Of a stretch of DNA of 64,000 bases, positions 7,637-16,518 are shown in pieces. The position numbers and the translations under genes were made by a program. The stretch spans positions 1,240,001 through 1,304,000 of the forward strand of contig JADJEK010000001.1 in NCBI GenBank assembly GCA_016709145.1, in the 5' to 3' direction. The notes under the pieces are model-generated. The model did not search any database. It was not told where the DNA came from and was given only the letters and a program-made list of their open reading frames with translations. The first letter of the stretch is position 1; every line of letters begins with the position of its first letter. Source of the stretch: Planctomycetota bacterium (GTDB lineage: Bacteria > Planctomycetota > B15-G4 > JADJEK01).

Positions 7637-9277
7637 TCAGCCGTTCTTGATCGCGACCAGGATCTCCTTCGCCGCGCGTTCGCCTTCACGCAACGCGCCT
7701 TCCATGAAGCCCTGGAAGTCCTGCGAGCAGTGCTCGCCGGCGAAGTGGATGCGAGCTTGCGCCGCCTTCTCGTAGCCGCCGAACGTCGTGTACTGGCCGA
7801 CGCGGTAGTACGAATACGAACAGCCGAACGTGTCTTGCAGATGCGGAAGTGACGAAATCGCCTTGCCGCCGTACTGCGCGTTCACGCCTGGGAACACTTG
7901 GTCGAGTTGTGCGAGCGCGGCTGCCGCGTCGGTGGCGACTCCCGCATTCGACGCGTTCGCGAACGCCGCGGTCGTCGTCAAGGACGTCGTCGCCGCGCCG
8001 CCGGTGAACACGTTCAAGATGCCGGGCGTGCCCTTCTGACCGCGCGTCGCGTCCCAGCACGACTGCAACCCGAGATCGAAATACGAAGCGCCGTTCGACA
8101 CGCCCGGCCACGCGCCCGCGCCGTTCCACACGCGCTGCGCGAACTGGAGCTGCAGCTTGCCGTTGCGGCCTTGCCCGAGGTCTTGGATCGCTTGCAGTTT
8201 CAGCGCGTCGAAGTCCGCTTCGCCGAGATCGAGCGTCGTCAGTACCGCGAACGGCAAGGCCAGGATCGCGAAGTCCGCGACGATCGTCTCCGTGCCACCC
8301 GGCGTGTCGAACACCAACGTGACACCGTTGGCGTCCTGCGAGACCTTCGTCATGCGGTGGCCGAGGAGCACCCGGGTGCCGATCCCGAGGTCCGCCGCGA
8401 TGCGCTCCGGCAACTGCTCGTTGCCGCCCTTGATGCGGAACACCTCGTCGGATTCGCCGAACACTTCGAAGCCGTTCGGCTTCGGTTGGAAGCCGAGCAG
8501 GTAGAGCAAGTTCAACGCGCTCTGGTCGGTGGTGTCGGCGCCGTATTCACCGGCGTAGGCGATGTCGAGCAACGTGCCGAACGGCGAGGCCGCACCGCCG
8601 GGAACTCGCGAGTCGATCCAGTCACGCACGCTGAGCTGATCGAGCAGTTGTCCGGCCGCCGTCGACGAGTCGAACGACGTCGGATAACCCGCGGCGTCCA
8701 GATCTTGCTCGAGCAGAGGCAACAACACCTGCATGTCCGCGGTCGCTTGCGCCTCGGAGTAGTACGCGCCACCGAATCGGTACGTGTCCTGCGAACCCTT
8801 CGGTTCGGCCTTGTGGACGTTGACGAGCTTGAGCCCGTAGCGCTTCGCCATCTTGCGCATGCGCGTGTGTCCGGAGTCGATCAGCTCGCCGCACCATTCA
8901 GCGGTCTGGCCGCCGAAGTACGGACCGGTGTACGTGAACATGCGTCCACCGGCGCGCGCGCTGGCCTCGTAGACGGTGAACGGGACGCCGGCGCGATCGA
9001 GGCGCGCAGCAGCCGCGAGTCCGGCGATGCCGCCACCGACGATCGCGACCTCGATGTTCTTCTTGTTCAGCTTCGCGAACGCCTCGCCGGGCAAGCACAG
9101 GGCCGCGCCGGCGGCAGCGGACGCATGCAGGAACGACCGACGTGAGAGTCGGTGCGCCTCGATCTTCCCGTCTGCCCGCAGCCCTTTGAAGTCCTCGACC
9201 GGCAGACCAGCCGACCGTGCGGCGCGCACGTCGCGCGCGAGGGAGATCAACGATCGCATCAACGGGGTCCGCGCCAT
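7637..9277 (-). CDS. FAD-dependent amine oxidase, Tat-exported
   Basis: This 546-residue protein belongs to the flavin monoamine oxidase family. A twin-arginine signal SRRSFLHASAAAGAALCLPG lies at residues 45-64, after an unusually long N-terminal extension. The FAD dinucleotide-binding motif VAIVGGGIAGLAAAARL is at about 78-94, followed by VYEASARAGGRMFTY. The C-terminus has IHFAGEHCSQDFQGFMEGA, the second FAD-contact motif of the family. The substrate could be an amine or amino acid; no residue visible here decides it. AAGGAG precedes the ATG at 9277. It is probably a monocistronic unit, facing the YdjY-like gene. Confidence 0.85.
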   Translation of the reverse strand: MARTPLMRSLISLARDVRAARSAGLPVEDFKGLRADGKIEAHRLSRRSFLHASAAAGAALCLPGEAFAKLNKKNIEVAIVGGGIAGLAAAARLDRAGVPFTVYEASARAGGRMFTYTGPYFGGQTAEWCGELIDSGHTRMRKMAKRYGLKLVNVHKAEPKGSQDTYRFGGAYYSEAQATADMQVLLPLLEQDLDAAGYPTSFDSSTAAGQLLDQLSVRDWIDSRVPGGAASPFGTLLDIAYAGEYGADTTDQSALNLLYLLGFQPKPNGFEVFGESDEVFRIKGGNEQLPERIAADLGIGTRVLLGHRMTKVSQDANGVTLVFDTPGGTETIVADFAILALPFAVLTTLDLGEADFDALKLQAIQDLGQGRNGKLQLQFAQRVWNGAGAWPGVSNGASYFDLGLQSCWDATRGQKGTPGILNVFTGGAATTSLTTTAAFANASNAGVATDAAAALAQLDQVFPGVNAQYGGKAISSLPHLQDTFGCSYSYYRVGQYTTFGGYEKAAQARIHFAGEHCSQDFQGFMEGALREGERAAKEILVAIKNG

Positions 9278-9441
9278 GTCGAGTCTCCTTCGATCGAAGC
9301 GGGAAGCGCCACATCGAGCGCGCCCCTACGAGGCATCCGCGGCCATCCCAACGCGTCACACTGAAAATGGAAATCGCGCGAGACGCGATGGCCGGTGCTG
9401 GTCCGCGACCAGCCCGCACCCCTCCTCGTTCGTTTCGTCGG

Positions 9442-9999
9442 TTACTCGCGGAACGCGCGCGTGGCGTCGAGCCAGCGCTGCCACGCGTTCGCGTCGAGCG
9501 AGAGGCTGACGCGATACGTCTCTTTCAACGCGCGATACGCCTCGTAGGCCGAGACGCCCTTCTGCTCGCGGATCGCGGCGATCAACGCTTCGATGGCTTC
9601 GTTGCGTCCGGTTTCGGCCAGCGAACGCGCGAGGACGGCCAGCACGTGCGCCTCTTTCTCGCGCTGGAACGCGTCGATCAGCGGCTTGATGCCATCGACG
9701 TGCCCCGAGACTCCGAGTGTCGCGGCACCGAGCCGGCGCTCGTGATCGTTCCCGTCGGCGACCATCTCGACGAGCTTCAACACCGGCGTCGTGCGGAGGC
9801 GCTGCAGTTCTTCCGGCGTCGCGAGCCGCAACACGGGGTTCTTCGTGCGACTCCGGAGAGCGTCGACGTCGAGCGTCGCGGTGGGTTCGGTGAACGTGAA
9901 GCGCTCCGTGATCGCGGGACGCCCGAGCGTGCTGGAAAGCACGCGAACGCCGACGAACAGTGCGCACAGCGCGAGGATGGGGAAGAGGAATCGACCCAT
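9442..9999 (-). CDS. Small membrane-anchored HEAT-like protein
   Basis: This is a 185-residue protein starting at MGRFLFPILALCALFVGV, which gives a single N-terminal membrane or signal segment. The rest is mostly helical. It includes PVLKLVEMVADGNDHERRLGAATLGVSGHVDGIKPLIDAF and a second similar unit around AVLARSLAETGRNEAIEALIAAI, which read as two HEAT/PBS-type repeats. The C-terminus contains a conserved-looking DANAWQRWLDATRAF tail. Such proteins usually act as scaffolds; no partner is evident. An upstream ATG at 10083 exists but would bury the hydrophobic segment. Confidence 0.6.
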   Translation of the reverse strand: MGRFLFPILALCALFVGVRVLSSTLGRPAITERFTFTEPTATLDVDALRSRTKNPVLRLATPEELQRLRTTPVLKLVEMVADGNDHERRLGAATLGVSGHVDGIKPLIDAFQREKEAHVLAVLARSLAETGRNEAIEALIAAIREQKGVSAYEAYRALKETYRVSLSLDANAWQRWLDATRAFRE

Positions 10000-10167
10000 G
10001 CGAACCGCCGGATACGCGGGAAGGGGCGGACGAGACCGCCGCGACTGTAACAGGCCGCTGTCGACCACGCTCGTTCCGGGCACGGCTTCGACGCGCGAAC
10101 GAGGGGGGAGGTTCGGGTGGCTTGCGAGGTTTCTTCGACGACGGCTTGAAGCGACGACGACGAACCG

Positions 10168-11001
10168 TCACTGGTCCACGAGCGTCCGCTGCCGCAACTC
10201 GACGAGCGTTGCGCCGGCCACCGCGAACGCGAGCAGGAACGGCGCGAACACGAACGGCAACGCGAGTCCGAGCCACGTCGGCAATCCGGCGCGCACGAAC
10301 GCGAATCGTTCGCCGGCCGGGAAGCTCTTGCGCGCGATCACCATGTCGCACAGGGTCACGGCGAGCAGCCACAGTGTGCCGACGAACGCCAGCGGCGCGA
10401 GCACTGCTGAGAACGACGACACGACGAACACGAAACCGAGCACCGCGGTGAACAGCGCGAGCACGGCGGCTTGGACGATCGGCAGGATCCAGAAGCGCAC
10501 GACGTACGACAGCGAGAACTTGCGCTGGTCCTTCTGGCCGACGACGAGCGACTCGACGCCTTCGGACAACAGCTCGAGGAATGGCGCCGCGACGATCGGA
10601 TAGATGACCCAAGTGGACAACGCGGCGAGGGCGAGCCCGAACAGCACACCGAACCACTGGATCGCGACGGCCGCGACGCTGCGCAACCAATCGAAGCCGG
10701 TCCACCACGGACCCTCGAACGCGGGTTCGAGCAGATGGCGGTTCGCCAGCACGAGCCAGACGAGTCCGACGAACACGATCGCGTTCAGCGCCAGCGGAAC
10801 GATCGCGAGCGCGAACAGCGCGGGCGACGACAGCACGAGCTTCGTCCCACGCAACGCGAGTCCGATGCCCGCGAAGAACTCGCCGATCGCGCCGCGCCGC
10901 GCAGGCGCGAGCAAGTCGCAGCGATCGAGGGCCGACCCACAACGCAGGCACGTTGCGGACGGCGCGGGATTACCACAGACGGAGCAGCGAGACGTCGACA
11001 T
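10168..11001 (-). CDS. EI24/CysZ-like membrane protein with N-terminal zinc ribbon
   Basis: This is a 277-residue protein. C6/C9 and C18/C21 form a zinc-ribbon at the extreme N-terminus. They are followed by several membrane helices (for example FALAIVPLALNAIVFVGLVW and FGVLFGLALAALSTWVIYP) and the segment AAPFLELLSEGVESLVVG, which is typical of the EI24/CysZ family. CysZ proteins move sulfate, but many EI24 members have no known role. The start at 11001 is preceded by TATCCT nine bases upstream and by no ribosome binding site. A palindromic repeat element directly abuts that hexamer. Confidence 0.7.
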   Translation of the reverse strand: MSTSRCSVCGNPAPSATCLRCGSALDRCDLLAPARRGAIGEFFAGIGLALRGTKLVLSSPALFALAIVPLALNAIVFVGLVWLVLANRHLLEPAFEGPWWTGFDWLRSVAAVAIQWFGVLFGLALAALSTWVIYPIVAAPFLELLSEGVESLVVGQKDQRKFSLSYVVRFWILPIVQAAVLALFTAVLGFVFVVSSFSAVLAPLAFVGTLWLLAVTLCDMVIARKSFPAGERFAFVRAGLPTWLGLALPFVFAPFLLAFAVAGATLVELRQRTLVDQ

Positions 11002-11010
11002 CGAGCACCG

Positions 11011-11016
11011 AGGATA
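11011..11016 (-). promoter_or_regulatory. -10-like hexamer of the EI24-like gene
   Basis: TATCCT (reading on the minus strand) ends nine bases before the ATG at 11001. No ribosome binding site lies between, consistent with a leaderless or nearly leaderless transcript. Confidence 0.4.
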
Positions 11017-11046
11017 GGGGACAGAGCAGATGAGGGGACTGTCCCC
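11017..11046 (+). repeat. GGGGACAG...CTGTCCCC palindromic element, copy 1
   Basis: This 30-bp intergenic element begins GGGGACAG and ends CTGTCCCC, with GCAGATGAGG in its interior. It is the exact reverse complement of the copy at 16519-16548 and differs from that at 16471-16500 at one base. It lies directly upstream of the -10-like hexamer of the EI24-like gene. Confidence 0.85.
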
Positions 11047-11258
11047 GTTGTCCGCGGGCATTCAGTCGCTGACCGTCCAAATGCAGGACGGTTGCTCGTT
11101 GCTGGCGTCACCCGACGTCCTCGTGCCGCTGCCGGCCACGATCGGCCCGACGAAGGTGATCGCGGACCTGCCGCCGACTCCGCTTCCCGGGGCCAAAACG
11201 CCGCATCGACGCTTCCGATCCTCCGGGCTAGACTTCCGGGCTTCCCAGGAGGTCCCTC

Positions 11259-12431
11259 ATGTCGTCCGAGTACCGCGGCGTCGATTTCTACGCCATCGAT
11301 GATCTGCTGACCGAAGAGCAGCGCCTGGTGCGCGACACCGTGCGCGACTTCGTCTCGGAACAGGTCTGCCCGATCATCGCCGAGCATGCGCGCGCCGGGA
11401 CCTTCCCGCACGACCTCACTCCGAAGATGGGTGAGATCAACGTGTTCGGCGCGAACCTGCCCGAGGAGTACGGCTGCGCCGGGCTCGACAACATCTCGTA
11501 CGGCCTGATCATGCAGGAGCTCGAGCGAGGCGATTCGGGCGTGCGCTCGTTCGCGTCGGTCCAGGGCGCGCTGGTCATGTACCCGATCTTCAAGTTCGGG
11601 ACGGAAGCGCAGAAGCGCAAGTGGTTGCCGCAGCTCGCGAAGGGCTCGGCGATCGGCTGCTTCGGCTTGACCGAACCCGATCACGGCTCGGATCCGGCCG
11701 GGATGACGACGCGGGCGACGCGCAAGGGCGCGGGCTGGGTCGTCCACGGCAACAAGATGTGGATCACGAACGGCACCCTGGCCGACGTCGCCGTGGTCTG
11801 GGCGCAGACCGAGGATGGCATCCAAGGCTTCCTGCTCGAAAAGGGCATGAAGGGGTTCTCGGCCCCAGAGATGAAGGGCAAGCTCTCGCTGCGCGCTTCG
11901 GTGACCTCGGAACTGGTGATGGACCACGTCGAGGTCCCCGAGGAGAACCGACTGCCGAACGTGAAGGGCCTGAAGGGTCCGCTGTCGTGCCTGACGCAAG
12001 CCCGCTACGGCATCGCGTGGGGCGCGGTCGGAGCCGCGCAAGGCGTGTTCGACGAAGCCGTCAACTACGCCAAGTCGCGCATCCAATTCGGCAAACCGAT
12101 CGCGAGCTTCCAGTTGAACCAGCGCAAGTTCGCCGACATGGTCACCGAGATCACGAAGGCGCAACTGGTGGTCTGGCGGCTCGGCAAGCTCAAGGACGAC
12201 GGCAAGATGACGCCGCAGCAGGTGTCGCTGGCGAAGCGCAACAACGTCAAGATCGCGCTCGACGCGGCGCGCACCTGTCGCGAGATCCTCGGCGCGAACG
12301 GCATCCTCGACGAATACACGGCGATGCGTCACGCGGCCAACCTCGAGTCGGTCCATACGTACGAAGGCACCTACGAGATCCACACGCTCGTGCTCGGCGC
12401 GGCCGTCACGGGCATCGACGCATACCGGTGA
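11259..12431 (+). CDS. Acyl-CoA dehydrogenase, glutaryl-CoA dehydrogenase type
   Basis: This 390-residue flavoprotein oxidises an acyl-CoA and passes electrons to ETF. ARYGIAWGAVGAAQ and YEGTYEIHTLVLG, together with SVQGALVMYPIFKFG, match the glutaryl-CoA dehydrogenase subgroup, whose enzymes also decarboxylate to crotonyl-CoA in lysine/tryptophan breakdown. The likely catalytic base is E369 in YEGT. CFGLTEPDHGSDPAGM is the FAD/substrate-binding segment. AGGAGG precedes the ATG, and TAGACT about 24 bases upstream of it may be the -10. A crotonase two genes downstream would fit the next step. Substrate specificity is not proven. Confidence 0.85.
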   Translation: MSSEYRGVDFYAIDDLLTEEQRLVRDTVRDFVSEQVCPIIAEHARAGTFPHDLTPKMGEINVFGANLPEEYGCAGLDNISYGLIMQELERGDSGVRSFASVQGALVMYPIFKFGTEAQKRKWLPQLAKGSAIGCFGLTEPDHGSDPAGMTTRATRKGAGWVVHGNKMWITNGTLADVAVVWAQTEDGIQGFLLEKGMKGFSAPEMKGKLSLRASVTSELVMDHVEVPEENRLPNVKGLKGPLSCLTQARYGIAWGAVGAAQGVFDEAVNYAKSRIQFGKPIASFQLNQRKFADMVTEITKAQLVVWRLGKLKDDGKMTPQQVSLAKRNNVKIALDAARTCREILGANGILDEYTAMRHAANLESVHTYEGTYEIHTLVLGAAVTGIDAYR

Positions 12432-12438
12432 GCCCCGT

Positions 12439-13224
12439 TTGAACGCACGCCTCGTCGCTCTCGCTGCCGCGCTCGTCTTCGCGCCCGGTTGCGCTTACGT
12501 CAAGGATCGCGGCCTCGACCTCACGCAGGTCGTCGACGCGTCGATGGGCGTGTCCGAGGGCTTCGAAGCGAACATCCGGGCGACCAAGGCGCTGCAAGTG
12601 GGGCTCGGCGGGTATCGCGGCATCGCGTGGTTCGGGTTGAAGGACGGCGTCCTCGACCTGTGGCAGGAAGAGCGCACCGAGCTCGGCATCGGTCCGCTGT
12701 ACGTCCATGAGGTGTTCCGCACCGAGGGACATCGACTGCTGGACATCCAGCACCCGTTGTTCGGCGATCCGGGCTGGCGCGACGCGAGCTTCGACCTCGC
12801 GCACCTCACGGATCGCGGGCTGTTCGACGTCGGGTTCACGGTCAACGTGATCTTCATCGGTGTGAACCTCGCGGCGAGCCCGGCCGAGCTCGTCGACTTC
12901 GTGACCGGATTGGCGACGTTCGACGTGCTCGACGACGACGTGTTCTCGCCGTCGACGCGTCAGCTCGAACAACGTCTGTCGGGCGAGAACGCGCGCGTGC
13001 GTTCGGCCGCGGCGCGAGCGCTGCGGCTGCGCTTCGGCGAAGACTTCGGCTACGCGCAGTACACGGCGCCGGATCAGATGCCGGCCTGGCAGATCCTCGC
13101 GATCCGCCGCTGGCGTGAGTTCCTCGAGGGTGAGACGCCGGTGCAAGCGACGGCGCCGGCCGAGGCATCGGTGGAGACGGCGGCTTCTGCGCAACCGGCG
13201 GCGGACTCGGCTTCTCCCCATTGA
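12439..13224 (+). CDS. Predicted lipoprotein of unknown function
   Basis: The protein has 261 residues when read from the TTG at 12439, seven bases after the dehydrogenase stop. That start gives a convincing lipoprotein signal (MNARLVALAAALVFAPGC, cysteine 18); the next ATG at 12544 would lose it. The middle region has hydrophobic strands (FDVGFTVNVIFIGVNLAA). The C-terminal part SGENARVRSAAARALRLRF followed by MPAWQILAIRRWREFLEG looks like one HEAT-type repeat plus a tail, and the end is Ala/Pro-rich and probably disordered. I do not recognise the family. Tight spacing suggests co-transcription with the dehydrogenase. Confidence 0.65.
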   Translation: MNARLVALAAALVFAPGCAYVKDRGLDLTQVVDASMGVSEGFEANIRATKALQVGLGGYRGIAWFGLKDGVLDLWQEERTELGIGPLYVHEVFRTEGHRLLDIQHPLFGDPGWRDASFDLAHLTDRGLFDVGFTVNVIFIGVNLAASPAELVDFVTGLATFDVLDDDVFSPSTRQLEQRLSGENARVRSAAARALRLRFGEDFGYAQYTAPDQMPAWQILAIRRWREFLEGETPVQATAPAEASVETAASAQPAADSASPH

Positions 13225-13270
13225 CGACGCGCACGAATTCGCGCGTCCGTCACGACTCGGAGGGTGCGTC

Positions 13271-14014
13271 ATGCAGCTCGAATCCCGCGGTCCGATCACG
13301 ATCCTGCGCATGAACGAGGGCAAGGCGAACGCCATGAACCCGGCGTTCATCCATGCGCTCGACCAGGCGTTGAACGACGTGGAGCAGCGCGCGCCGAAGG
13401 CGCTCGTCCTCACGGGCGACGGCCGGCACTTCTGCGCGGGGCTCGACCTCGCGACGCTGAACGCCGCCGAGCCCGCCGAGATGACGCGCTTCCTCGAAGT
13501 GTTCGAGCGCGTGATGATGCGCGTGTTCCTGATGCCACGCCCGGTCGTCGCCGCCGTGAGCGGCAACGCGATCGCCGGCGGCTGCATCCTTGCCGGAGCC
13601 GCCGACCTGCGCGTCGCGGCGCAAGGCGAGTACCGCGTCGGCGTCAACGAAGCGCGCATCGGCGTCTCGTTCCCGTCGGCCGCGCTCGAGATCCCGCGCG
13701 CTCAACTCGCGCCAGCGCAGTTCCGCAAGGCCATCCTCGAAGGCGACCTCATGACTCCGCACGAGGCGCTGGCGCTCGGCCTGCTCGACGAACTCGTTCC
13801 CGCCGAGCGCCTGCTCGACGTCGCGGTCGAACGCGCGACGAAGCTCACGAGAGCGCCGACGGCCGCGTTCGCGCAAGTGAAGCGCGAAATGCGTGCGCCA
13901 TACGCGGATCGCGTGGATGCTCACGGCGAGGAGAGTCGCGACGCGTTCCAGGACCTGTGGTATTCGGACCAAGCCGCGCAATTGCGCGCGGAGGTGTTGG
14001 GGAAGAAGGCCTGA
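13271..14014 (+). CDS. Enoyl-CoA hydratase/isomerase family protein
   Basis: This is a 247-residue crotonase. The CoA/oxyanion-hole segments are LVLTGDGRHFCAGLDLATL and NAIAGGCILAGAADLRVA. The position that is the first catalytic glutamate in enoyl-CoA hydratase (GGGCEL) is isoleucine here (AGGCIL). The second glutamate appears to be kept in GVNEARIGVSFP. Loss of the first glutamate with retention of the second is the pattern of delta3,delta2-enoyl-CoA isomerases rather than hydratases, so isomerase or another crotonase reaction should be considered. It lies in the cluster led by the acyl-CoA dehydrogenase, 46 bases after the lipoprotein gene. Confidence 0.82.
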   Translation: MQLESRGPITILRMNEGKANAMNPAFIHALDQALNDVEQRAPKALVLTGDGRHFCAGLDLATLNAAEPAEMTRFLEVFERVMMRVFLMPRPVVAAVSGNAIAGGCILAGAADLRVAAQGEYRVGVNEARIGVSFPSAALEIPRAQLAPAQFRKAILEGDLMTPHEALALGLLDELVPAERLLDVAVERATKLTRAPTAAFAQVKREMRAPYADRVDAHGEESRDAFQDLWYSDQAAQLRAEVLGKKA

Positions 14015-14061
14015 CGGAAGTCGTCGAGCGCAGCACGATGCAACGAGCGAGGACCGAGTCG

Positions 14062-14538
14062 ATGACCGAGACACGCTGGACGAAGATCGGCACGTTTACG
14101 ACGCAGAGCGAGGCCGACGAACTCTTGGCGATCCTCGTCGCCGCGCAGATCCCGTACTCGCAATCGGGCGTGCTCGGCCCGCACCGCACGGGATCGATCG
14201 AGTTCCACGTACCGAATGAGTTCGTCGACGCGGCGAAGGCCGCGATCGCGCAGGCACGCGATCGACCGAGCCGAGCTCCTGCGCCACCGACCGCGGCGAA
14301 CGTAGTCGATGCGGCGGACCAGGCCGCTCTCGATGCGGGCATCGCTCACGGACAGAACCGCAGGCGGAACTTCGCGCGAGTGATGATCGCCGCGCTCGCG
14401 ATCCTGTGTTTCGTCGGAGCATTCGCGCAGCGGACGATGGCGGAGCGAAATTGGACGACGGTCGTCGTGATGCTCGTGCTCGGTACCACGTTGCTCGTGG
14501 CACTCGCCGCATCGTTCCGGCGACGCGGGACGACGTGA
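14062..14538 (+). CDS. DUF2007-like protein with two membrane helices
   Basis: This is a 158-residue protein from the ATG at 14062; an ATG at 14038 would add eight residues. The N-terminal half (WTKIGTFTTQSEADELLAIL, then AAQIPYSQSGVLG and IEFHVPNEFVDAAKAAIAQA) fits the small signal-transducing DUF2007 fold. A Pro/Ala linker follows, then two hydrophobic helices (MIAALAILCFVGAFA and TVVVMLVLGTTLLVALAA). The role is unknown. It is transcribed with the crotonase gene, and a second DUF2007-like gene lies just downstream. Confidence 0.6.
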   Translation: MTETRWTKIGTFTTQSEADELLAILVAAQIPYSQSGVLGPHRTGSIEFHVPNEFVDAAKAAIAQARDRPSRAPAPPTAANVVDAADQAALDAGIAHGQNRRRNFARVMIAALAILCFVGAFAQRTMAERNWTTVVVMLVLGTTLLVALAASFRRRGTT

Positions 14539-14666
14539 GCCGAGTGGTGGTGGGCTCGGCCCGGTGCGACCACCCCGCCAAGACCCGCGCTCGACGAGGA
14601 GAACCCCCTCACACAACCGTCCCTCCCCCGTACTCTGGTCGCCGGAATCGACAGGGGGGTGTCCAC

Positions 14667-14870
14667 ATGGTCATCGTTCGCGCGTCCGTCTCATCGACGG
14701 AGATCCAAGCCGTCGTCAGGTTGTTGCGCTCGAAGGGCATCGAGTGCGTCGTCGACGAGATCCACGGGGGCGGAGACCGACGGACGTACCGAGCACGCGT
14801 GAGGCCCGAGGATCGTTCGCGCGCCGACGCCTTGCTCAGCGCGGAAGCGGCGCGCGGCGCGGAGCTGTGA
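14667..14870 (+). CDS. Small DUF2007-like protein
   Basis: This is a 67-residue protein. VIVRASVSSTEIQAVVRLL, then GIECVVDE and YRARVRPEDRSRADALLS, follow the beta-alpha-beta-beta-alpha layout of DUF2007 and resemble the N-terminal half of the preceding gene product. A G-rich stretch lies about ten bases before the ATG. No function is known. Confidence 0.6.
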   Translation: MVIVRASVSSTEIQAVVRLLRSKGIECVVDEIHGGGDRRTYRARVRPEDRSRADALLSAEAARGAEL

Positions 14871-14889
14871 TCAGCGCTGCGAGCTCGCG

Positions 14890-16362
14890 TCACTCGACGC
14901 GTTCGAACAGGATCTCGCGCTCACTCTGCGCCGCGAGCCCGATGTCCTCGACGACGCCGTCGTCCACGTAGAACTGTCCCGGGAATCGGCGGACCGTGCC
15001 GATGCGTGCTTCGAACGTGTCGACTCCGGTCGTGTGCAGCTCGCAGTCGAAGTCGCCGAGGCGGACACGCAGTGCACCGTTCTCGAGCGTCACTTCCACG
15101 TCACCCCACGTTTCGTCGGTGTAGTGCCCGACGTAGCGATCGGCAGCGAGGGACAGCGCGCCGTCGTGAAGCGCCGGGTTCGTCGACGGGCCGCTGACGT
15201 CGGGCCAGTCCGCGTTGCGCGCGGTGTCACGGACGCGCTCCATCAGCATCGGGCCGGGCTCGAGCCCGAGCAGCAGATCCATCGCGTCGGTCAGCGCGAG
15301 CGCCATGCAGCTCGTCGAGTCGCGGTTCAGCAGCACAGCGACGCCGACGCGATTCTCCGGTACGAACAAGAAGAAGCTCGTCGCGCCCGTGTAGCCGCCG
15401 CCATGCCCGAACGCGGGCCGATCGCGATACGTGCATGTCTGCCAGCCGAGTGCGAAGCCGTCGATCGAGAACCACGGCAGGATCGTGTCGCGCTCGACGG
15501 TGGATCGGCGCGTCCGCAGATCGGCGAGTCCTTCCGGCGACAGGACGACCTTGCCGTTCACGCGGCCGTCGCCGAGTTGGAACGACAGCCAGCGCGCGGC
15601 GTCGTTCGGCGTCGTGCCGAGACCGCCCGCCGCGTGCATCGTGCGATCGGATTTGTGCGGGACCGCGATCGCCCCGGTCGCGATGCCGACGTGCGGCTCC
15701 GCCGAGTCGTCGTCTCCCCACAGCACCGACGCGTAGCCCGTCGAACGCGTCATCCCGAGCGGCTCGAACACGCGCTTCGCGACGACGTCTTGCCAGCGCG
15801 CGCCGTCGACGACTTCGAGCACGCGCCCCGCCAGGGTGAAGTGGACGTTCGAGTACGTCGTCACGCCGGTCGGTTCCACGTCGCCGAGCAAACGGAAGTA
15901 GACGTCGTCGTCGATCTGTCCCGTGTACGCGTCGCGGAACACGATCGGGGTCGACTCGAGTCCAGGGCGGTGAGCGAGCAGGTCCTCGATCGTCGGTGAC
16001 TTCGCGACGTCGTGTCCCGTCAGCGAGAACTTCGGCAGCCACTTCGCGACCGGGTCGTTCAACGCGAGCTTGCGCTCCTCCTCGAGGATCTTCGCCGTCG
16101 TCGCGATGAACGTCTTCGTCACCGACGCGATGTAGAAGCGCGTGTCCGCGTCGACGGGGGAGGCATCTCGAACTCGACGCTCACCGAGGCACTCGACGAA
16201 CGCGACGGCGCCGTCTTTGACGCCGACGACGGCCATGCCTGGGACGTGGACGAGCTCCATCGCTTCGGTCCATCGAGCACGCGCATCGTCGAGGGCTGTG
16301 CGTGAGACGGGTGGATCCGCGAACAGCGGGGCGGCGGTGACGAGCAGTGCGAGCGCGAGCAT
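14890..16362 (-). CDS. Exported serine hydrolase, class C beta-lactamase fold
   Basis: This is a 490-residue protein from the ATG at 16362, which gives a signal peptide (MLALALLVTAAPLFA). SVTK (S80-K83) is the nucleophile motif of the serine beta-lactamase/DD-peptidase fold. YSN serves as the tyrosine motif (TTYSNVHFTLAGRVLE), and FGHGGGYTG holds the third HGG-type motif. A C-terminal lipocalin-like domain (about 390-490, with YVGHYTDETWGDVEVTLENG) is common in the esterase/peptidase members. The substrate is unknown; an esterase or D-amino peptidase role is as likely as beta-lactamase. Confidence 0.85.
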   Translation of the reverse strand: MLALALLVTAAPLFADPPVSRTALDDARARWTEAMELVHVPGMAVVGVKDGAVAFVECLGERRVRDASPVDADTRFYIASVTKTFIATTAKILEEERKLALNDPVAKWLPKFSLTGHDVAKSPTIEDLLAHRPGLESTPIVFRDAYTGQIDDDVYFRLLGDVEPTGVTTYSNVHFTLAGRVLEVVDGARWQDVVAKRVFEPLGMTRSTGYASVLWGDDDSAEPHVGIATGAIAVPHKSDRTMHAAGGLGTTPNDAARWLSFQLGDGRVNGKVVLSPEGLADLRTRRSTVERDTILPWFSIDGFALGWQTCTYRDRPAFGHGGGYTGATSFFLFVPENRVGVAVLLNRDSTSCMALALTDAMDLLLGLEPGPMLMERVRDTARNADWPDVSGPSTNPALHDGALSLAADRYVGHYTDETWGDVEVTLENGALRVRLGDFDCELHTTGVDTFEARIGTVRRFPGQFYVDDGVVEDIGLAAQSEREILFERVE

Positions 16363-16470
16363 GGCGTTCTCCGAAGCGGCGAATCTCGACGGTAGGAGTC
16401 GTCGCTCCGTCGTCTTGAACGCCAGCAACCGATCGTGCCGCCACAAGCGCGGGCGACTTGGGGGCGACTC

Positions 16471-16500
16471 GGGGACAGTCCCCTCATGTGCTCTGTCCCC
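16471..16500 (-). repeat. GGGGACAG...CTGTCCCC palindromic element, copy 2
   Basis: This 30-bp element lies in the gap between the divergently placed serine hydrolase start and the end of the AraC gene. It forms, with copy 3, two tandem units of 48 bp that share flanks as well (ACTC before, ATCTC-CCCG after). It differs from copy 3 at one interior base. Confidence 0.85.
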
Positions 16501-16518
16501 ATCTCACCCGCACGACTC

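Noticed and set aside
11030..11258. Short open frame ahead of the acyl-CoA dehydrogenase gene
   Set aside because: It starts within the palindromic repeat and lacks a ribosome binding site; the stretch more likely holds the dehydrogenase promoter (TAGACT) and its AGGAGG site.
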